Under the pieces are notes generated by a model. It was not told the origin of the DNA, made no database searches, and saw only the letters and a list, made by a program, of their open reading frames with translations. From positions 124,001 through 188,000 of the forward strand of contig NZ_MKSQ01000022.1 of NCBI RefSeq assembly GCF_001898115.1: a stretch of DNA of 64,000 nucleotides, in the 5' to 3' direction. Both the position numbers and the translations under genes were made by a program. This document shows positions 20,318 through 29,007 of the stretch, one piece after another. The stretch's first letter is position 1; each line of letters begins with the position of its first letter. The DNA comes from Allobosea sp. 67-29 (GTDB lineage: Bacteria; Pseudomonadota; Alphaproteobacteria; Rhizobiales; Beijerinckiaceae).

Positions 20318-20827
20318 TCACCAATCGGCAGCGGGAGTCCGGTTCGCAGTGATTTCCTCGAGGCGGCGGCGGGTGGCGGGCGTCACGCCCTCGGGCAGGC
20401 TGTCGAGCGGGAAGAAGCCGGCTTCGGCGATCTCGCGGTCGGGCTGCTTGACGCTCTCGACCCGAAACGCGCGCACCACATACAGAGCGACATGGTCCCG
20501 TCGCGAGATCCGGCCGTTGAAGTAGAGACCGTGGAGGCGCGGCGGCTCGGTCAATGCGATGCAGGCCTCCTCGGAGAGTTCGCGCGCCAGCGCCTGCAGC
20601 GCCGTCTCGCCAACCTCGACGCCGCCGCCCGGAAGCTGCCAGCCCGGCACATAGGTATGCCGGATGAGAAACACCTCGCCCGCCTCCGTCAGAACCGCCG
20701 CCCGTACCCCGAAGGTGATGCTGCGGGTCAGCCGGAAATAGAGATGCAGCAGGCGCACCATCATGCGACGCCAGCCCGAAAATCCCGCTTCCTCGCCAGC
20801 CCCTTCCGAAGGGCGCCGCTGCTCCAT
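20318..20827 (-). CDS. Nudix hydrolase
   Basis: A 169-residue Nudix protein. The Nudix box is GGGVEVGETALQALARELSEEACI, matching GX5EX7REUXEEXGU except for an Ala in place of the last Gly. N-terminal to it lies RAAVLTEAGEVFLIRHTY, the usual first strands. The open frame could begin with a GTG at 20842, but the ATG at 20827 is preferred. Substrate is not predictable. It is an isolated gene. Confidence 0.85.
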   Translation of the reverse strand: MEQRRPSEGAGEEAGFSGWRRMMVRLLHLYFRLTRSITFGVRAAVLTEAGEVFLIRHTYVPGWQLPGGGVEVGETALQALARELSEEACIALTEPPRLHGLYFNGRISRRDHVALYVVRAFRVESVKQPDREIAEAGFFPLDSLPEGVTPATRRRLEEITANRTPAADW

Positions 20828-20960
20828 GGATCCGTTTCTCACCGTCAGGTTAATTGTCTATGCAAAAAGCGCATGACGGACACGCTGAGCCTAGGCTGGT
20901 TCTGACACAAACGCGCCCCAAATAACGTCCAGAGAAACACCCGTTACTGGAAACCGAACC

Positions 20961-21077
20961 ATGCTCCTCTCATTCATCATCTCCCGCTTCAAGGCCAAAC
21001 CGGCCTACGTCTGGAAGCCCGCCGTCACGCTGACCGACTCGCGCATCGTCTCTGAGCTCACGGGCGCTGCCAACTGA
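20961..21077 (+). CDS. Possible 38-residue microprotein
   Basis: A short open frame, ATG at 20961 to TGA at 21077, beginning MLLSFIISRFKAKPAYVWK. Almost every third codon base is G or C, like the real genes here, and the N-terminal third is hydrophobic followed by basic residues. It sits alone in an intergenic space with an AT-richer stretch upstream. The ribosome site is weak. I do not recognise the product, and it could be a chance frame. Confidence 0.4.
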   Translation: MLLSFIISRFKAKPAYVWKPAVTLTDSRIVSELTGAAN

Positions 21078-21154
21078 GACTGCCTGCCGACCCCGTCGAC
21101 CGCGCTGAATTGCGCGCTTGACGGGCGGCCCGCGGCAAGGGCAAGCGCTGGAGC

Positions 21155-22048
21155 GTGTTCAAGCTCGCGCACCTGTCCGACCCGCATCTCGGCCCGCTGG
21201 CCGGGTTTTCGCTGCATCAGCTCATCGGCAAGCGGGCAACGGGTTACGTCAACTGGCGCCGCAAGCGTCGGCATGCCCACGACATGGACATCCTGGCGCG
21301 GATCGTCGCCGATATCCACGAGCAACAGCCGGATCATATCGCCTGCACGGGCGACGTTTCCCATATCGGCCTCCCGAACGAATTCAAGACCGCCGTCACC
21401 TTCCTCGATACGTTGGGCCCGCGCGAGACCGTCAGCTTCGTTCCCGGCAACCACGATGCCTATGCGCGGTCGTCGCTCAAGGCGCTCGCCACCCTGCTGG
21501 CGCCCTGGTCCGGGAGCGACGACGGCTCCCCCTCCTACCCCTGGTACCGGCGGCGCGGACCGCTGGCGCTGATCGGCGTCAGCAGCGCCGTGCCGACCCT
21601 GCCTCTGATGGCGACCGGGCGCGTCGGCCCCGAGCAGACCGAGCGAACCGCCGCCCTGCTCGACCGTGCCCGCGACGAAGGCCTTATCCGCGTCATCCTG
21701 ATCCACCACCCCCCTTATGTCGGCGGCGCGCGGCGCTCGCGCGAGCTCATCGATGCCGCCGCCTTCGAAGCGATGCTGAAACGGCATGGGGCCGACCTCG
21801 TCCTGCATGGCCACAATCACACCTTCTCGCTGGCATGGCGGGCCGGCCCGCAGCGCGACTTCCCCATCGTCGGCGTGCCGTCCGCCTCGATCGGGCCGCG
21901 CGGCCATGGCGACCTCGGCACCTGGCATCTTTTCCGCATCGACGGCGACGCCGGGTCCCACCGGATCGTGCTGGAGCAGCGCGGCTTCGAGCTCGACGGC
22001 ACGGTCATCCTGCGGCAGGCGATCGACCTGTCCGGCAGACCGGCTTGA
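21155..22048 (+). CDS. Metallophosphoesterase
   Basis: A 297-residue calcineurin-like phosphoesterase. All metal-site motifs are present: DPHLG near the N-terminus (D-x-H), CTGDVSHIG (GD), GNHDAY, the His in ILIHHPPY, and HGHNHTF. The GTG start at 21155 is needed to retain the first metal-binding strand, FKLAHLSDPHLG. It resembles the UDP-2,3-diacylglucosamine hydrolase/cyclic-nucleotide esterase group but substrate is unknown. It is followed 73 bases on by a membrane-protein gene on the same strand. Confidence 0.9.
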   Translation: MFKLAHLSDPHLGPLAGFSLHQLIGKRATGYVNWRRKRRHAHDMDILARIVADIHEQQPDHIACTGDVSHIGLPNEFKTAVTFLDTLGPRETVSFVPGNHDAYARSSLKALATLLAPWSGSDDGSPSYPWYRRRGPLALIGVSSAVPTLPLMATGRVGPEQTERTAALLDRARDEGLIRVILIHHPPYVGGARRSRELIDAAAFEAMLKRHGADLVLHGHNHTFSLAWRAGPQRDFPIVGVPSASIGPRGHGDLGTWHLFRIDGDAGSHRIVLEQRGFELDGTVILRQAIDLSGRPA

Positions 22049-22121
22049 CGGCCACCAGGCCACCGCGTGTTTACGCCGGCTTCACCGGGCCGGCATACGC
22101 TTCCCTGCGGGAGGAAGCGCG

Positions 22122-22754
22122 ATGTTCGCCGGAACCCTCGGCCGCGGCCAGTTCTTCGTCAAATCCGGTCTGCTGGCCACCGCGGAAGCGGCCGTTCTGG
22201 CCGTCTGCATCGCCATCCAGCATGAGGCGTTCTTCGGCCCGCCCGGAGAGGGGCGCTACCGGCTGGCGGCCAGCGTCCTCCTGGCCAGCATCCCCTTTGG
22301 ATATCAGCGCATCAGCCTCGCCATCCGCCGCAATCGGGACGCTGGCGGCGGCCAGGCCGTGGCCGGCATCTATGCCATCGCCACCTGCGTGGCACTCGCG
22401 CTGCAGATCCAGGCGCTGATCAGCCGCGCCTCGGACGATCCGATCAACGGCATGGAGCAGCCCGGGCTGGTCTACCTCCTGCTGGGCGGGTTCTGGCTCT
22501 ATCTGCAGTTCGCTGCATCCGCCCCGGTCGAACTTCGCGACAAAGCCGATGCTGCGAGCCGCAGCAGCCGAAGCGATGCGACCGAGGAGGCGGATGCCGG
22601 CTCCGCCCTGTCACAGGCGATGGAGCAGGCGATCGCCGGCCGCAAGCCAATCCCCGCTCCGCCTGTCCCGTCACAGCCGCAGGGCTTCCTCGGCGCGCTC
22701 CCAGCCGGTGTACCGCGTCGGCGGACGGAGTTCGGCCGACGCGGCCTGAAGTAG
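22122..22754 (+). CDS. Uncharacterised four-helix membrane protein
   Basis: A 210-residue protein with about four hydrophobic segments in residues 15-145 and a Ser/Ala/Pro-rich C-terminal tail of about 65 residues likely to be cytoplasmic and disordered. The ATG at 22122 has GAGGAAG 6 bases before it; the much longer frame upstream is a shadow of the phosphoesterase gene. I do not recognise a family. It may be co-transcribed with the phosphoesterase. Confidence 0.75.
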   Translation: MFAGTLGRGQFFVKSGLLATAEAAVLAVCIAIQHEAFFGPPGEGRYRLAASVLLASIPFGYQRISLAIRRNRDAGGGQAVAGIYAIATCVALALQIQALISRASDDPINGMEQPGLVYLLLGGFWLYLQFAASAPVELRDKADAASRSSRSDATEEADAGSALSQAMEQAIAGRKPIPAPPVPSQPQGFLGALPAGVPRRRTEFGRRGLK

Positions 22755-22765
22755 GGGCGTCCGGC

Positions 22766-23512
22766 TCAGACGCAGCGCCCGCCGTCGACCGCCAGCACCG
22801 AGCCCGTCACCATGTCGGCCTCGTCCGAGCACAGGAACAGCGCGGCATTGGCGATGTCCTGCGGGGTCGAGAAACGGCCCCACGGGATGGTGGAGGTGAA
22901 GGCCTTGCGCCGCTCGGGCGTGTCCTCGCCCATGAAGGTGGCGAGCAGCGGCGTCTCGCCCGCGACCGGCGCAATGGCGTTGACGCGGATCTTGTCGGGC
23001 GCGAGCTCGACCGCCATCGACTGCGAGATCAGGTTCGCAGCGCCCTTCGAGCCGTTGTACCAGGTCAGGCCGGGCCGTGGACGCAGGCCGGCCGTCGAGC
23101 CGATGTTCAGGATGACGCCGCCGCCATGCTGCCGGAAATGCGGCACCGTCGCCCGCGCCATCAGGTAGATCGACTTCACGTTCACCGCGAAGATCCGGTC
23201 GAACTCCTCCTCGGTCACCTCCGTCATCGGCTTGTTGCGATGGGTGGTGCCGGCATTGTTGACGACGATATCGAGCCGCCCGACCTTGGCGAGGATCTTC
23301 TCGACCGCCTTGTCGACGCTCTTGGCCTTGCCGACGTCGCAGGTCACCGCGAAGGCCTTGCGGCCGATCGCCTTGGCCGCCTCCTTGGCCTTGTCGCCAT
23401 TGATGTCCAGCACCGCGACGCGCGCGCCTTCGCGCACGAAGGTCTCGGCGATGCCGAAGCCGAACCCCTGCGCCGCGCCGGTCACCAGCGCCGTCTTGCC
23501 CTTGAGTCGCAT
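22766..23512 (-). CDS. SDR-family oxidoreductase
   Basis: A 248-residue classical short-chain dehydrogenase. It has the nucleotide motif TGAAQGFG, the acidic residue after strand 2 (VLDINGD) that favours NAD(H), NNAG, the catalytic Ser in NIGSTAG, and the YNGSK active-site Tyr/Lys, with a normal C-terminus VTGSVLAVDGG. It is of the glucose-1-dehydrogenase / 3-oxoacyl-ACP-reductase-like group, and its substrate is not predictable. It is a single gene, tail to tail with the membrane-protein gene. Confidence 0.92.
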   Translation of the reverse strand: MRLKGKTALVTGAAQGFGFGIAETFVREGARVAVLDINGDKAKEAAKAIGRKAFAVTCDVGKAKSVDKAVEKILAKVGRLDIVVNNAGTTHRNKPMTEVTEEEFDRIFAVNVKSIYLMARATVPHFRQHGGGVILNIGSTAGLRPRPGLTWYNGSKGAANLISQSMAVELAPDKIRVNAIAPVAGETPLLATFMGEDTPERRKAFTSTIPWGRFSTPQDIANAALFLCSDEADMVTGSVLAVDGGRCV

Positions 23513-23617
23513 GATCGTTCCTTCGTGTTCAGCGATTGCGCGATGTTTGAGACGATTGAACGCCTCGGTAAATGCGCTTTCGCGCGCAGGCGCGTGCGAA
23601 AATGGGATGGCGGGAGC

Positions 23618-25423
23618 TTACGCCCCGATCTCCTCGCGCAGCATCTCCAGCTCCAGCCAGCGCTCCTCGGCCTCGCCGATCTCGCGCGCGAGCTCTTCCA
23701 GCCGCGCCGTCGCCCTGGTGAAGAGCTTCGGATCGCGGGTGTAGAGATCGCCGGCAACCGCTGCATTCAGCTTCGCGGCCTCGGCCTGCAGCGCCTCGAT
23801 CTTTGTCGGCAGCGTCTCCAGCGCATGCTTCTCGTTGAATGAAAGCTTGCGCTTGGAGGCGGATGTGGCCGGTGATGACGCCGCCTTGGCAGCGACAGGC
23901 GCCGCCTTCTCGACCGGCCGGGCCTTGGCTCCGACGCCGCGCCCGCGCTGGGCCAGCATGTCGGAATAGCCGCCGGCGAATTCCGTCCAGACGCCGTCGC
24001 CATCCGAGATCAGTACGGAGGAGACGACGCGGTCGATGAAGTCGCGGTCGTGGCTCACCAGCAGCACCGTGCCCTGATAGTCGGCGAGCAGCTCCTGCAG
24101 CAGGTCGAGTGTCTCGAGGTCGAGATCGTTGGTCGGCTCGTCCAGCACCAGCAGGTTCGAGGGCTTGGCCAGCGCCCGCGCTAGCATCAGCCGCCCGCGC
24201 TCGCCGCCGGAAAGCGCGCCGACCGGCGTGCCGCGCTGGATCGGCTGGAACAGGAAGTCCTTCATGTAGGAGACGACATGGCGCGGCTGGCCGCCGACCA
24301 TGACCTGGTCCGAGCCGCCACCGGTCAGGACATCCCCGAGCGGCGTCTCCGGATCGAGGCTTTCGCGACGCTGGTCGAGCGTCACCATCTCCAGCGCCGT
24401 GCCGAGCTTCACCTTGCCGGAATCCGGCGCGAGCGCTCCGGTCAGCAGGTTGATCAGCGTGGTCTTGCCGGCGCCGTTCGGCCCGACGATGCCGATCCGG
24501 TCGCCCCGCGCGACCCTGAGCGACAGGTTCTTGACCACGACATTGTCGCCGTAGGCCTTGGAGACGTTCACCGCCTCGATGACCAGCTTGCCGGAGGTCT
24601 GGGCCTCGCTGGCCTCCAGCCGCACGTTGCCGACGGCGGCGCGGGCGGTACGGCGCTGGTCGCGCAAGGCGTGCAGCTCGCCGAGACGGCGCTGGTTGCG
24701 CGTGCGCCGGGCGCTGACGCCATAGCGCAGCCAATCCTCCTCGCGTGCGATCTTGCGGTCGAGCTTGTGCCGTTCCAGCTCCTCCTGTGCGAGCACCTCG
24801 TCCCGCCAGGCCTCGAACTCTCCGAAGCCCCTTTCCATCCGCCGTGTCACGCCACGGTCGAGCCAGATCGTCGCGCGCGACAGCGAGGTCAGGAAGCGGC
24901 GGTCGTGGCTGATCAGCACCATCGCCGAGCGCAGCGATTTCAGCTCCTGCTCCAGCCACTCGATCACGGGCAGGTCGAGGTGGTTCGTCGGCTCGTCCAG
25001 CAGCAGGATGTCCGGCTCCGGTGCCAGCACGCGGGCAAGGGCCGCGCGCCGCGCCTCCCCTCCCGACATCGAAGCCGGATTTTCCTGGCCGGTGAGACCG
25101 AGCTCGGTCAGCAGGTACTGCGCGCGATAGGCGTCGTCGCCGGGCCCCAGCCCGGCCTCGACATAAGCGAGCGCGGTCGCGTGGCTGCCGAAATCCGGCT
25201 CCTGTGGCAGATAGCGGATCGTCGCGCCGGGCTGGACGAACCGCTCGGCATGATCGGGCTCGACGATGCCGGCCGCGATCTTGAGCAGCGTCGACTTGCC
25301 GGACCCGTTGCGGCCGACGAGGCAGACGCGCTCTCCGGCCGAGACCGCGATCTCCGCCGCCTCGAGCAGCGGCTGTCCGCCAAAGGTGAGCGCAACGTCG
25401 CGCAGATGCAGTAGGGGGGCCAT
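23618..25423 (-). CDS. ABC-F family ATPase, Uup-like
   Basis: A 601-residue soluble protein with two ABC ATPase domains and no membrane helices. Walker A motifs are GRNGSGKST at 37-45 and GPNGAGKTT at 314-322, each followed by a signature (SGGEARRAA, SGGERGRLM) and Walker B LLLDEPTNHLD / LVLDEPTNDLD, with a charged interdomain linker. A C-terminal coiled-coil of about 80 residues after an Ala/Pro-rich hinge matches the DNA/ribosome-binding tail of Uup. ABC-F proteins act on the ribosome. The ATG at 25423 fits the family N-terminus; the frame continues upstream without support. Confidence 0.93.
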   Translation of the reverse strand: MAPLLHLRDVALTFGGQPLLEAAEIAVSAGERVCLVGRNGSGKSTLLKIAAGIVEPDHAERFVQPGATIRYLPQEPDFGSHATALAYVEAGLGPGDDAYRAQYLLTELGLTGQENPASMSGGEARRAALARVLAPEPDILLLDEPTNHLDLPVIEWLEQELKSLRSAMVLISHDRRFLTSLSRATIWLDRGVTRRMERGFGEFEAWRDEVLAQEELERHKLDRKIAREEDWLRYGVSARRTRNQRRLGELHALRDQRRTARAAVGNVRLEASEAQTSGKLVIEAVNVSKAYGDNVVVKNLSLRVARGDRIGIVGPNGAGKTTLINLLTGALAPDSGKVKLGTALEMVTLDQRRESLDPETPLGDVLTGGGSDQVMVGGQPRHVVSYMKDFLFQPIQRGTPVGALSGGERGRLMLARALAKPSNLLVLDEPTNDLDLETLDLLQELLADYQGTVLLVSHDRDFIDRVVSSVLISDGDGVWTEFAGGYSDMLAQRGRGVGAKARPVEKAAPVAAKAASSPATSASKRKLSFNEKHALETLPTKIEALQAEAAKLNAAVAGDLYTRDPKLFTRATARLEELAREIGEAEERWLELEMLREEIGA

Positions 25424-25557
25424 CGCTCGTCCTGTGAATGCGAGAGCGGGATAGACCGCGGAAGCGCCGCTGTCACGCATCCCCGGCATGGCACGCCCCT
25501 TGCTCGGTCGGGCAGTCCCCCTATCGTGGGGCGATCACCTCGACGCGAAGCCCGCCC

Positions 25558-25902
25558 ATGCCCTCTTCTCGCCCGCGCACCATCGGTATCGGCCACAATG
25601 GCGGTCCGCCACTCAAGGAACGCAAGCCGCGCTCGGAAGCCGGAAGGGGCACCATAGGCCGGTATTTCGACTGGCGCTTCGCTCATCGCAAGGCGTGGAA
25701 GAAGCCCCGCGAGATCGCGCTCCGTCGTCAGGAGAATGCCGAGGCTCTCGGCCTGACCTATGAGGAGTATTCGCTCGAGATCATGGAGCGAGGCTACTAT
25801 CCGCAGCCCGAACATGCCGACGGGATCAAGGCGAAGCGCGCCCAGCGCCGCAAGGATGGCGGCGTGGTCGGGCAGTCGCTGAAAGGCATGAAGCTAGGCT
25901 GA
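25558..25902 (+). CDS. Small basic protein with IGHNGGPPL motif
   Basis: A 114-residue, strongly basic protein. Its N-terminus TIGIGHNGGPPL carries a short motif that recurs in many small uncharacterised rhizobial and phage-associated proteins. A central stretch AHRKAWKKPREIALRRQENAEALGLTYEEY is Lys/Arg-rich and probably helical, suggesting nucleic-acid contact. The preferred start is the ATG at 25558; 40 codons upstream are open but lack coding character. No function is assigned. Confidence 0.65.
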   Translation: MPSSRPRTIGIGHNGGPPLKERKPRSEAGRGTIGRYFDWRFAHRKAWKKPREIALRRQENAEALGLTYEEYSLEIMERGYYPQPEHADGIKAKRAQRRKDGGVVGQSLKGMKLG

Positions 25903-25911
25903 ACCGCCTGC

Positions 25912-26961
25912 TCAATTCCCCAGCCAGCGTCGCAGGAGCCGCGTCGCCGGCTTCTCGAAGCTGTGATGAAGCAGCATCGCAGCCAGCACAGCCCCGCCGA
26001 GCGCAAGGACGATGTACAGGCCCGGCAGCAGCACTCCGGCGCGCGAAGCAGCCTCCCGCAGCCCGCGGATGACGAAGGGATGCACGAGATAGAGGGCGTA
26101 GGAGGCGTCACCCACGGCCGCCAGCGCCCTGATCGGAAATGCCGGCGGCGCTGCGCGGTCCCGCCCGCATGCCGCCGCCGCCACCAGAAGCACGGCTGCG
26201 CCGCCTCGCCAGAGCACGACGTTCCAGGCACCGCCCGTCTCCTGGCCATGCGCTGCGGCGAACAGCACGGCGGCCCCGGCGGCCGCGACGGCGATCCGCC
26301 AGGCGCCGTGCAGGCGAAATCCTTTCCGCCGCAGGACGGCGATGCCCATTCCGGCGGCAAACTCGAGGACGATCGGCTGCCCCCAGAAGCCGAAGGGCAA
26401 GGCGAGCGGCCCCTGCGGGCCTTCTGCACCGACCAGCACGGCCAGAACCAGCGCGACCATGGGCAAGGTCGAGCGCGCCGGCAGCAGGAGCCCCGCCGCG
26501 AACAGCACGTAGAACAGCATCTCGTAGTTCAGCGTCCATCCCAGCGAATAGACCGGCTGGACCAGACCCTGGGCCGAGACCACCGGCCAGAACAGATAGG
26601 AGGCGATGATCTGAGTGGCGCTCGGCGCCCCGGAATTGAGCGCCGCCGGCACGGCGAGACCGACCAGCAGGAACAGGCTCGTCATGGCCCAATAGAGCGG
26701 CACGATGCGTGCGAGACGGCGTTTTAGGAAGACGAGCGCCGCCCCCGGGGCCCCGAACAGATCCTGCGAGGCATGGACCATGATGAAGCCGGAGACGACG
26801 AAGAAGATATCGACGCCCGCCATCCAGGGCAGCACGTCGTTGCGGGCGAAGGGGAGCCCGGCCTGCGCCGCAAGGATGGCGGCATCCGGCTGGACGTGGT
26901 GCACGGCCACCATGAAGGCGGCCAGCGCGCGCAGGACCTGGATGGAATGGATGGGCTGCAC
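25912..26961 (-). CDS. Acyltransferase family 3 membrane protein
   Basis: A 349-residue integral membrane acyltransferase of the OafA/NodX/ExoZ type, which acylates (often O-acetylates) surface or secreted sugars. The first helix holds the family motif QVLRALAAFMVAVHHV with the catalytic-type His, followed by IFFVVSGFIMVH (F-F-V-x-S-G-F) and LKRRLARIVPLYW, then eight or so further helices. The chosen GTG start at 26961 leaves a 43-base gap to glk and keeps the whole first helix. The acceptor is unknown. It may be co-transcribed with glk and the isomerase gene. Confidence 0.88.
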   Translation of the reverse strand: MQPIHSIQVLRALAAFMVAVHHVQPDAAILAAQAGLPFARNDVLPWMAGVDIFFVVSGFIMVHASQDLFGAPGAALVFLKRRLARIVPLYWAMTSLFLLVGLAVPAALNSGAPSATQIIASYLFWPVVSAQGLVQPVYSLGWTLNYEMLFYVLFAAGLLLPARSTLPMVALVLAVLVGAEGPQGPLALPFGFWGQPIVLEFAAGMGIAVLRRKGFRLHGAWRIAVAAAGAAVLFAAAHGQETGGAWNVVLWRGGAAVLLVAAAACGRDRAAPPAFPIRALAAVGDASYALYLVHPFVIRGLREAASRAGVLLPGLYIVLALGGAVLAAMLLHHSFEKPATRLLRRWLGN

Positions 26962-27004
26962 GCGGTCTTGACGATCTTCGGAAGGGCCGAGCTGCGGAAG
27001 GCGC

Positions 27005-28009
27005 TCAGCCAAACCACAACCGCTTCGGGTCGTCGAGCCCGAAACGGCCGAGATTGGCAGCAATCGCGGCGAGTCCCTGTTCGGCGGCATCCTGTGTGGT
27101 GACGATGTGCAGCGCGAAGCGCGCGGCGAGTTCCTCCATCGGCGGCTTGCCGGCGAAGACGCTCCTGACGGTGGGACGGTCCGCCAGCGACAGCAGCTTC
27201 GGTGCGATGCCGCCCGCGATGAAGACGCCGCCGGTCGCCTTGAAGGCGAGCGCCAGATCGCCGGCGACGCGTGCCAGCAGCCGCCAGAAGCAGACGACCG
27301 TCATCAGAGCGGCAGGATTGCCGTCGAGCGCGAGCCGGCTGATATCGGCCGCGCTGACATCGGCCTCGGCGACGCCGGACGTTGTGGCGACGGCGCGGTG
27401 GAGGCGCACGAGCCCGTCACCGCTCAGCAGGTGCTCCACCGTGACGCGGGGCAGCCCGGCCGCCAGTGCCGGCCAGATCCGGTGCTCCGCCGGGTCCTCC
27501 GGCCCGATCCCGATATGCCCCGTCTCGGTCGGGACCAGGAAGCCGCGTTCGCCGCGCGTCAGCAAGGCGGCGGCTCCGAACCCGGTCCCGGGGCCCAGCA
27601 CCAGCTTGACCCCGTCCGGCTCCGGATCGCCCTCGACCAGCGTCTCGGCATCGGCCGGGCGCAACACGGCCAGGGACGCCGCCAACGCCTCGAAATCATT
27701 GACCAGCAGCCCCTGTTTGAAATCCAGGGCGGCGGCGAGCCTCGGACCGTCGAAATCCCAGTTCGCATTGGTCAGCTGGGCCCTGCGGCCATCGAGCGGG
27801 CCGGCAACGGCGAGGACCGCCGAGCGCGGCCGTTCGGGCAGTCCCGCGATCACGCTCTCGAAAGCCGCCTCCGGGGTCGCATAGCTGCCGGTGCCGATGC
27901 GGGCCAGAGCCCGATGCGGGCCATCGGGCTCCGCCACCAGCGACAACCGGCAATTCGTCCCGCCGATATCGGCGAGGAGAACCGGATAGGCGATCGAGGG
28001 CGGCCGCAT
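27005..28009 (-). CDS. glk: Glucokinase
   Basis: ATP-dependent glucokinase of the ROK-unrelated Glk group, 334 residues. It opens with the phosphate-1 motif LLADIGGTNCRLSL, has LTNANWDFD with the sugar-binding Asn/Asp, the LGPGTGFGAA phosphate-2 loop, and the ETGHIG block. Its ATG overlaps the stop of the isomerase gene by one base (TGATG), so both are translated together. It feeds glucose into glycolysis or the Entner-Doudoroff route. Confidence 0.93.
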   Translation of the reverse strand: MRPPSIAYPVLLADIGGTNCRLSLVAEPDGPHRALARIGTGSYATPEAAFESVIAGLPERPRSAVLAVAGPLDGRRAQLTNANWDFDGPRLAAALDFKQGLLVNDFEALAASLAVLRPADAETLVEGDPEPDGVKLVLGPGTGFGAAALLTRGERGFLVPTETGHIGIGPEDPAEHRIWPALAAGLPRVTVEHLLSGDGLVRLHRAVATTSGVAEADVSAADISRLALDGNPAALMTVVCFWRLLARVAGDLALAFKATGGVFIAGGIAPKLLSLADRPTVRSVFAGKPPMEELAARFALHIVTTQDAAEQGLAAIAANLGRFGLDDPKRLWFG

Positions 28010-28788
28010 CAGACCGGCTTCCGCCAGGGCGCGAACCAGCCGAGCCCTTCCAGGGTGCCATGCTCGGGCCTGTACTCGCAGCCGACGAAACCGCCATAGC
28101 CGAGCGCATCCAGCTCGGCGAAGAGCAGCGGATAATCGGGGCCGGACGCATCCGGCTCGTGCCGGCCATTGGCACGCGCGATCTGGACATGGCCGACGAG
28201 CGGATAGAGCGCCTTGAGCTTGCCGGAGACGTCGCCGTGGATCAGCTCGCAATGATACATGTCGAACTGCAACTTGACGTTCGGCCGTCCGGACTCGCGG
28301 ATATAGCTGGCGGCCCGCTCGAAATCGTTGAGGAAATAGCCCGGCATGTCCTTGCCGTTGATCGGCTCGAGCAGCAGGTCGATGCCGTGCTCGCCGAGCC
28401 TGTCGGCGGCATAGGCGATCGCGGCGCGATAGCTCTTCTGCGCCGCCGGATCGTCGGGATCGGCGATGCCGGCCATCATGTGCAGCCGCTTCACCCCGGT
28501 CTCGTGGACATAGGGCAGCGCCTTGTCGACCGATGCCCGGAATTCCTCCTCGCGGCCGACCAGCGCCGCCATCCCGCGCTCGCCCCCGGCCCAATCGCCA
28601 GGCGGCATGTTGAACAGCGCCTGCTCCAGCTCGCCCCCCGCCAGCGCCAGCCCGACCTGCTCCGGCGCATGCTCGTAGGGGAACAGGAACTCGACGGCCT
28701 CGAAACCGGCCTCGGATGCCGCCTTGAAGCGGTCTAGGAACTCCCACTCGTTGAACATCATCGAGAGGTTGGCGGCGAAACGTGGCAT
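28009..28788 (-). CDS. hyi: Hydroxypyruvate isomerase family protein
   Basis: A 259-residue TIM-barrel sugar isomerase of the xylose-isomerase-like superfamily. It starts MPRFAANLSMMFNEWEFLDRF and shows VEFLFPYE, LLLEPINGKDMPGYF with the metal-binding Glu, and QFDMYHCEL, all hallmarks of hydroxypyruvate isomerase (Hyi/OtnI). It interconverts hydroxypyruvate and tartronate semialdehyde, or the related 2-oxo-tetronate. It is translationally coupled to glk. Related members act on other ketoses, so the exact substrate is inferred. Confidence 0.88.
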   Translation of the reverse strand: MPRFAANLSMMFNEWEFLDRFKAASEAGFEAVEFLFPYEHAPEQVGLALAGGELEQALFNMPPGDWAGGERGMAALVGREEEFRASVDKALPYVHETGVKRLHMMAGIADPDDPAAQKSYRAAIAYAADRLGEHGIDLLLEPINGKDMPGYFLNDFERAASYIRESGRPNVKLQFDMYHCELIHGDVSGKLKALYPLVGHVQIARANGRHEPDASGPDYPLLFAELDALGYGGFVGCEYRPEHGTLEGLGWFAPWRKPV

Positions 28789-29007
28789 GGACGGCCTCTG
28801 GCGGGCTGGGCGCCTTTCCAGCAGAACCGAGATCGGTTCGCCGGAAGGGAATCTGAGCAGGACGACGGCCCCGAGCACTTCCATGATTCGGTTGAACGCG
28901 GAAGCGACCGAGGTCGACACGACCGGCACAGGCTAGCGCGCCGCGCCGGCCGCGTCATGATCCAACGCGATACGACGGCGATGCGTTCCGGGCGCCGGCG
29001 AAGCTCG

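Noticed and set aside
23578..23601. Imperfect TTTCGC/GCGAAA hairpin between the SDR and ABC-F genes
   Set aside because: The inner stem is mismatched and it lies on the wrong side of the ABC-F stop to be its terminator.
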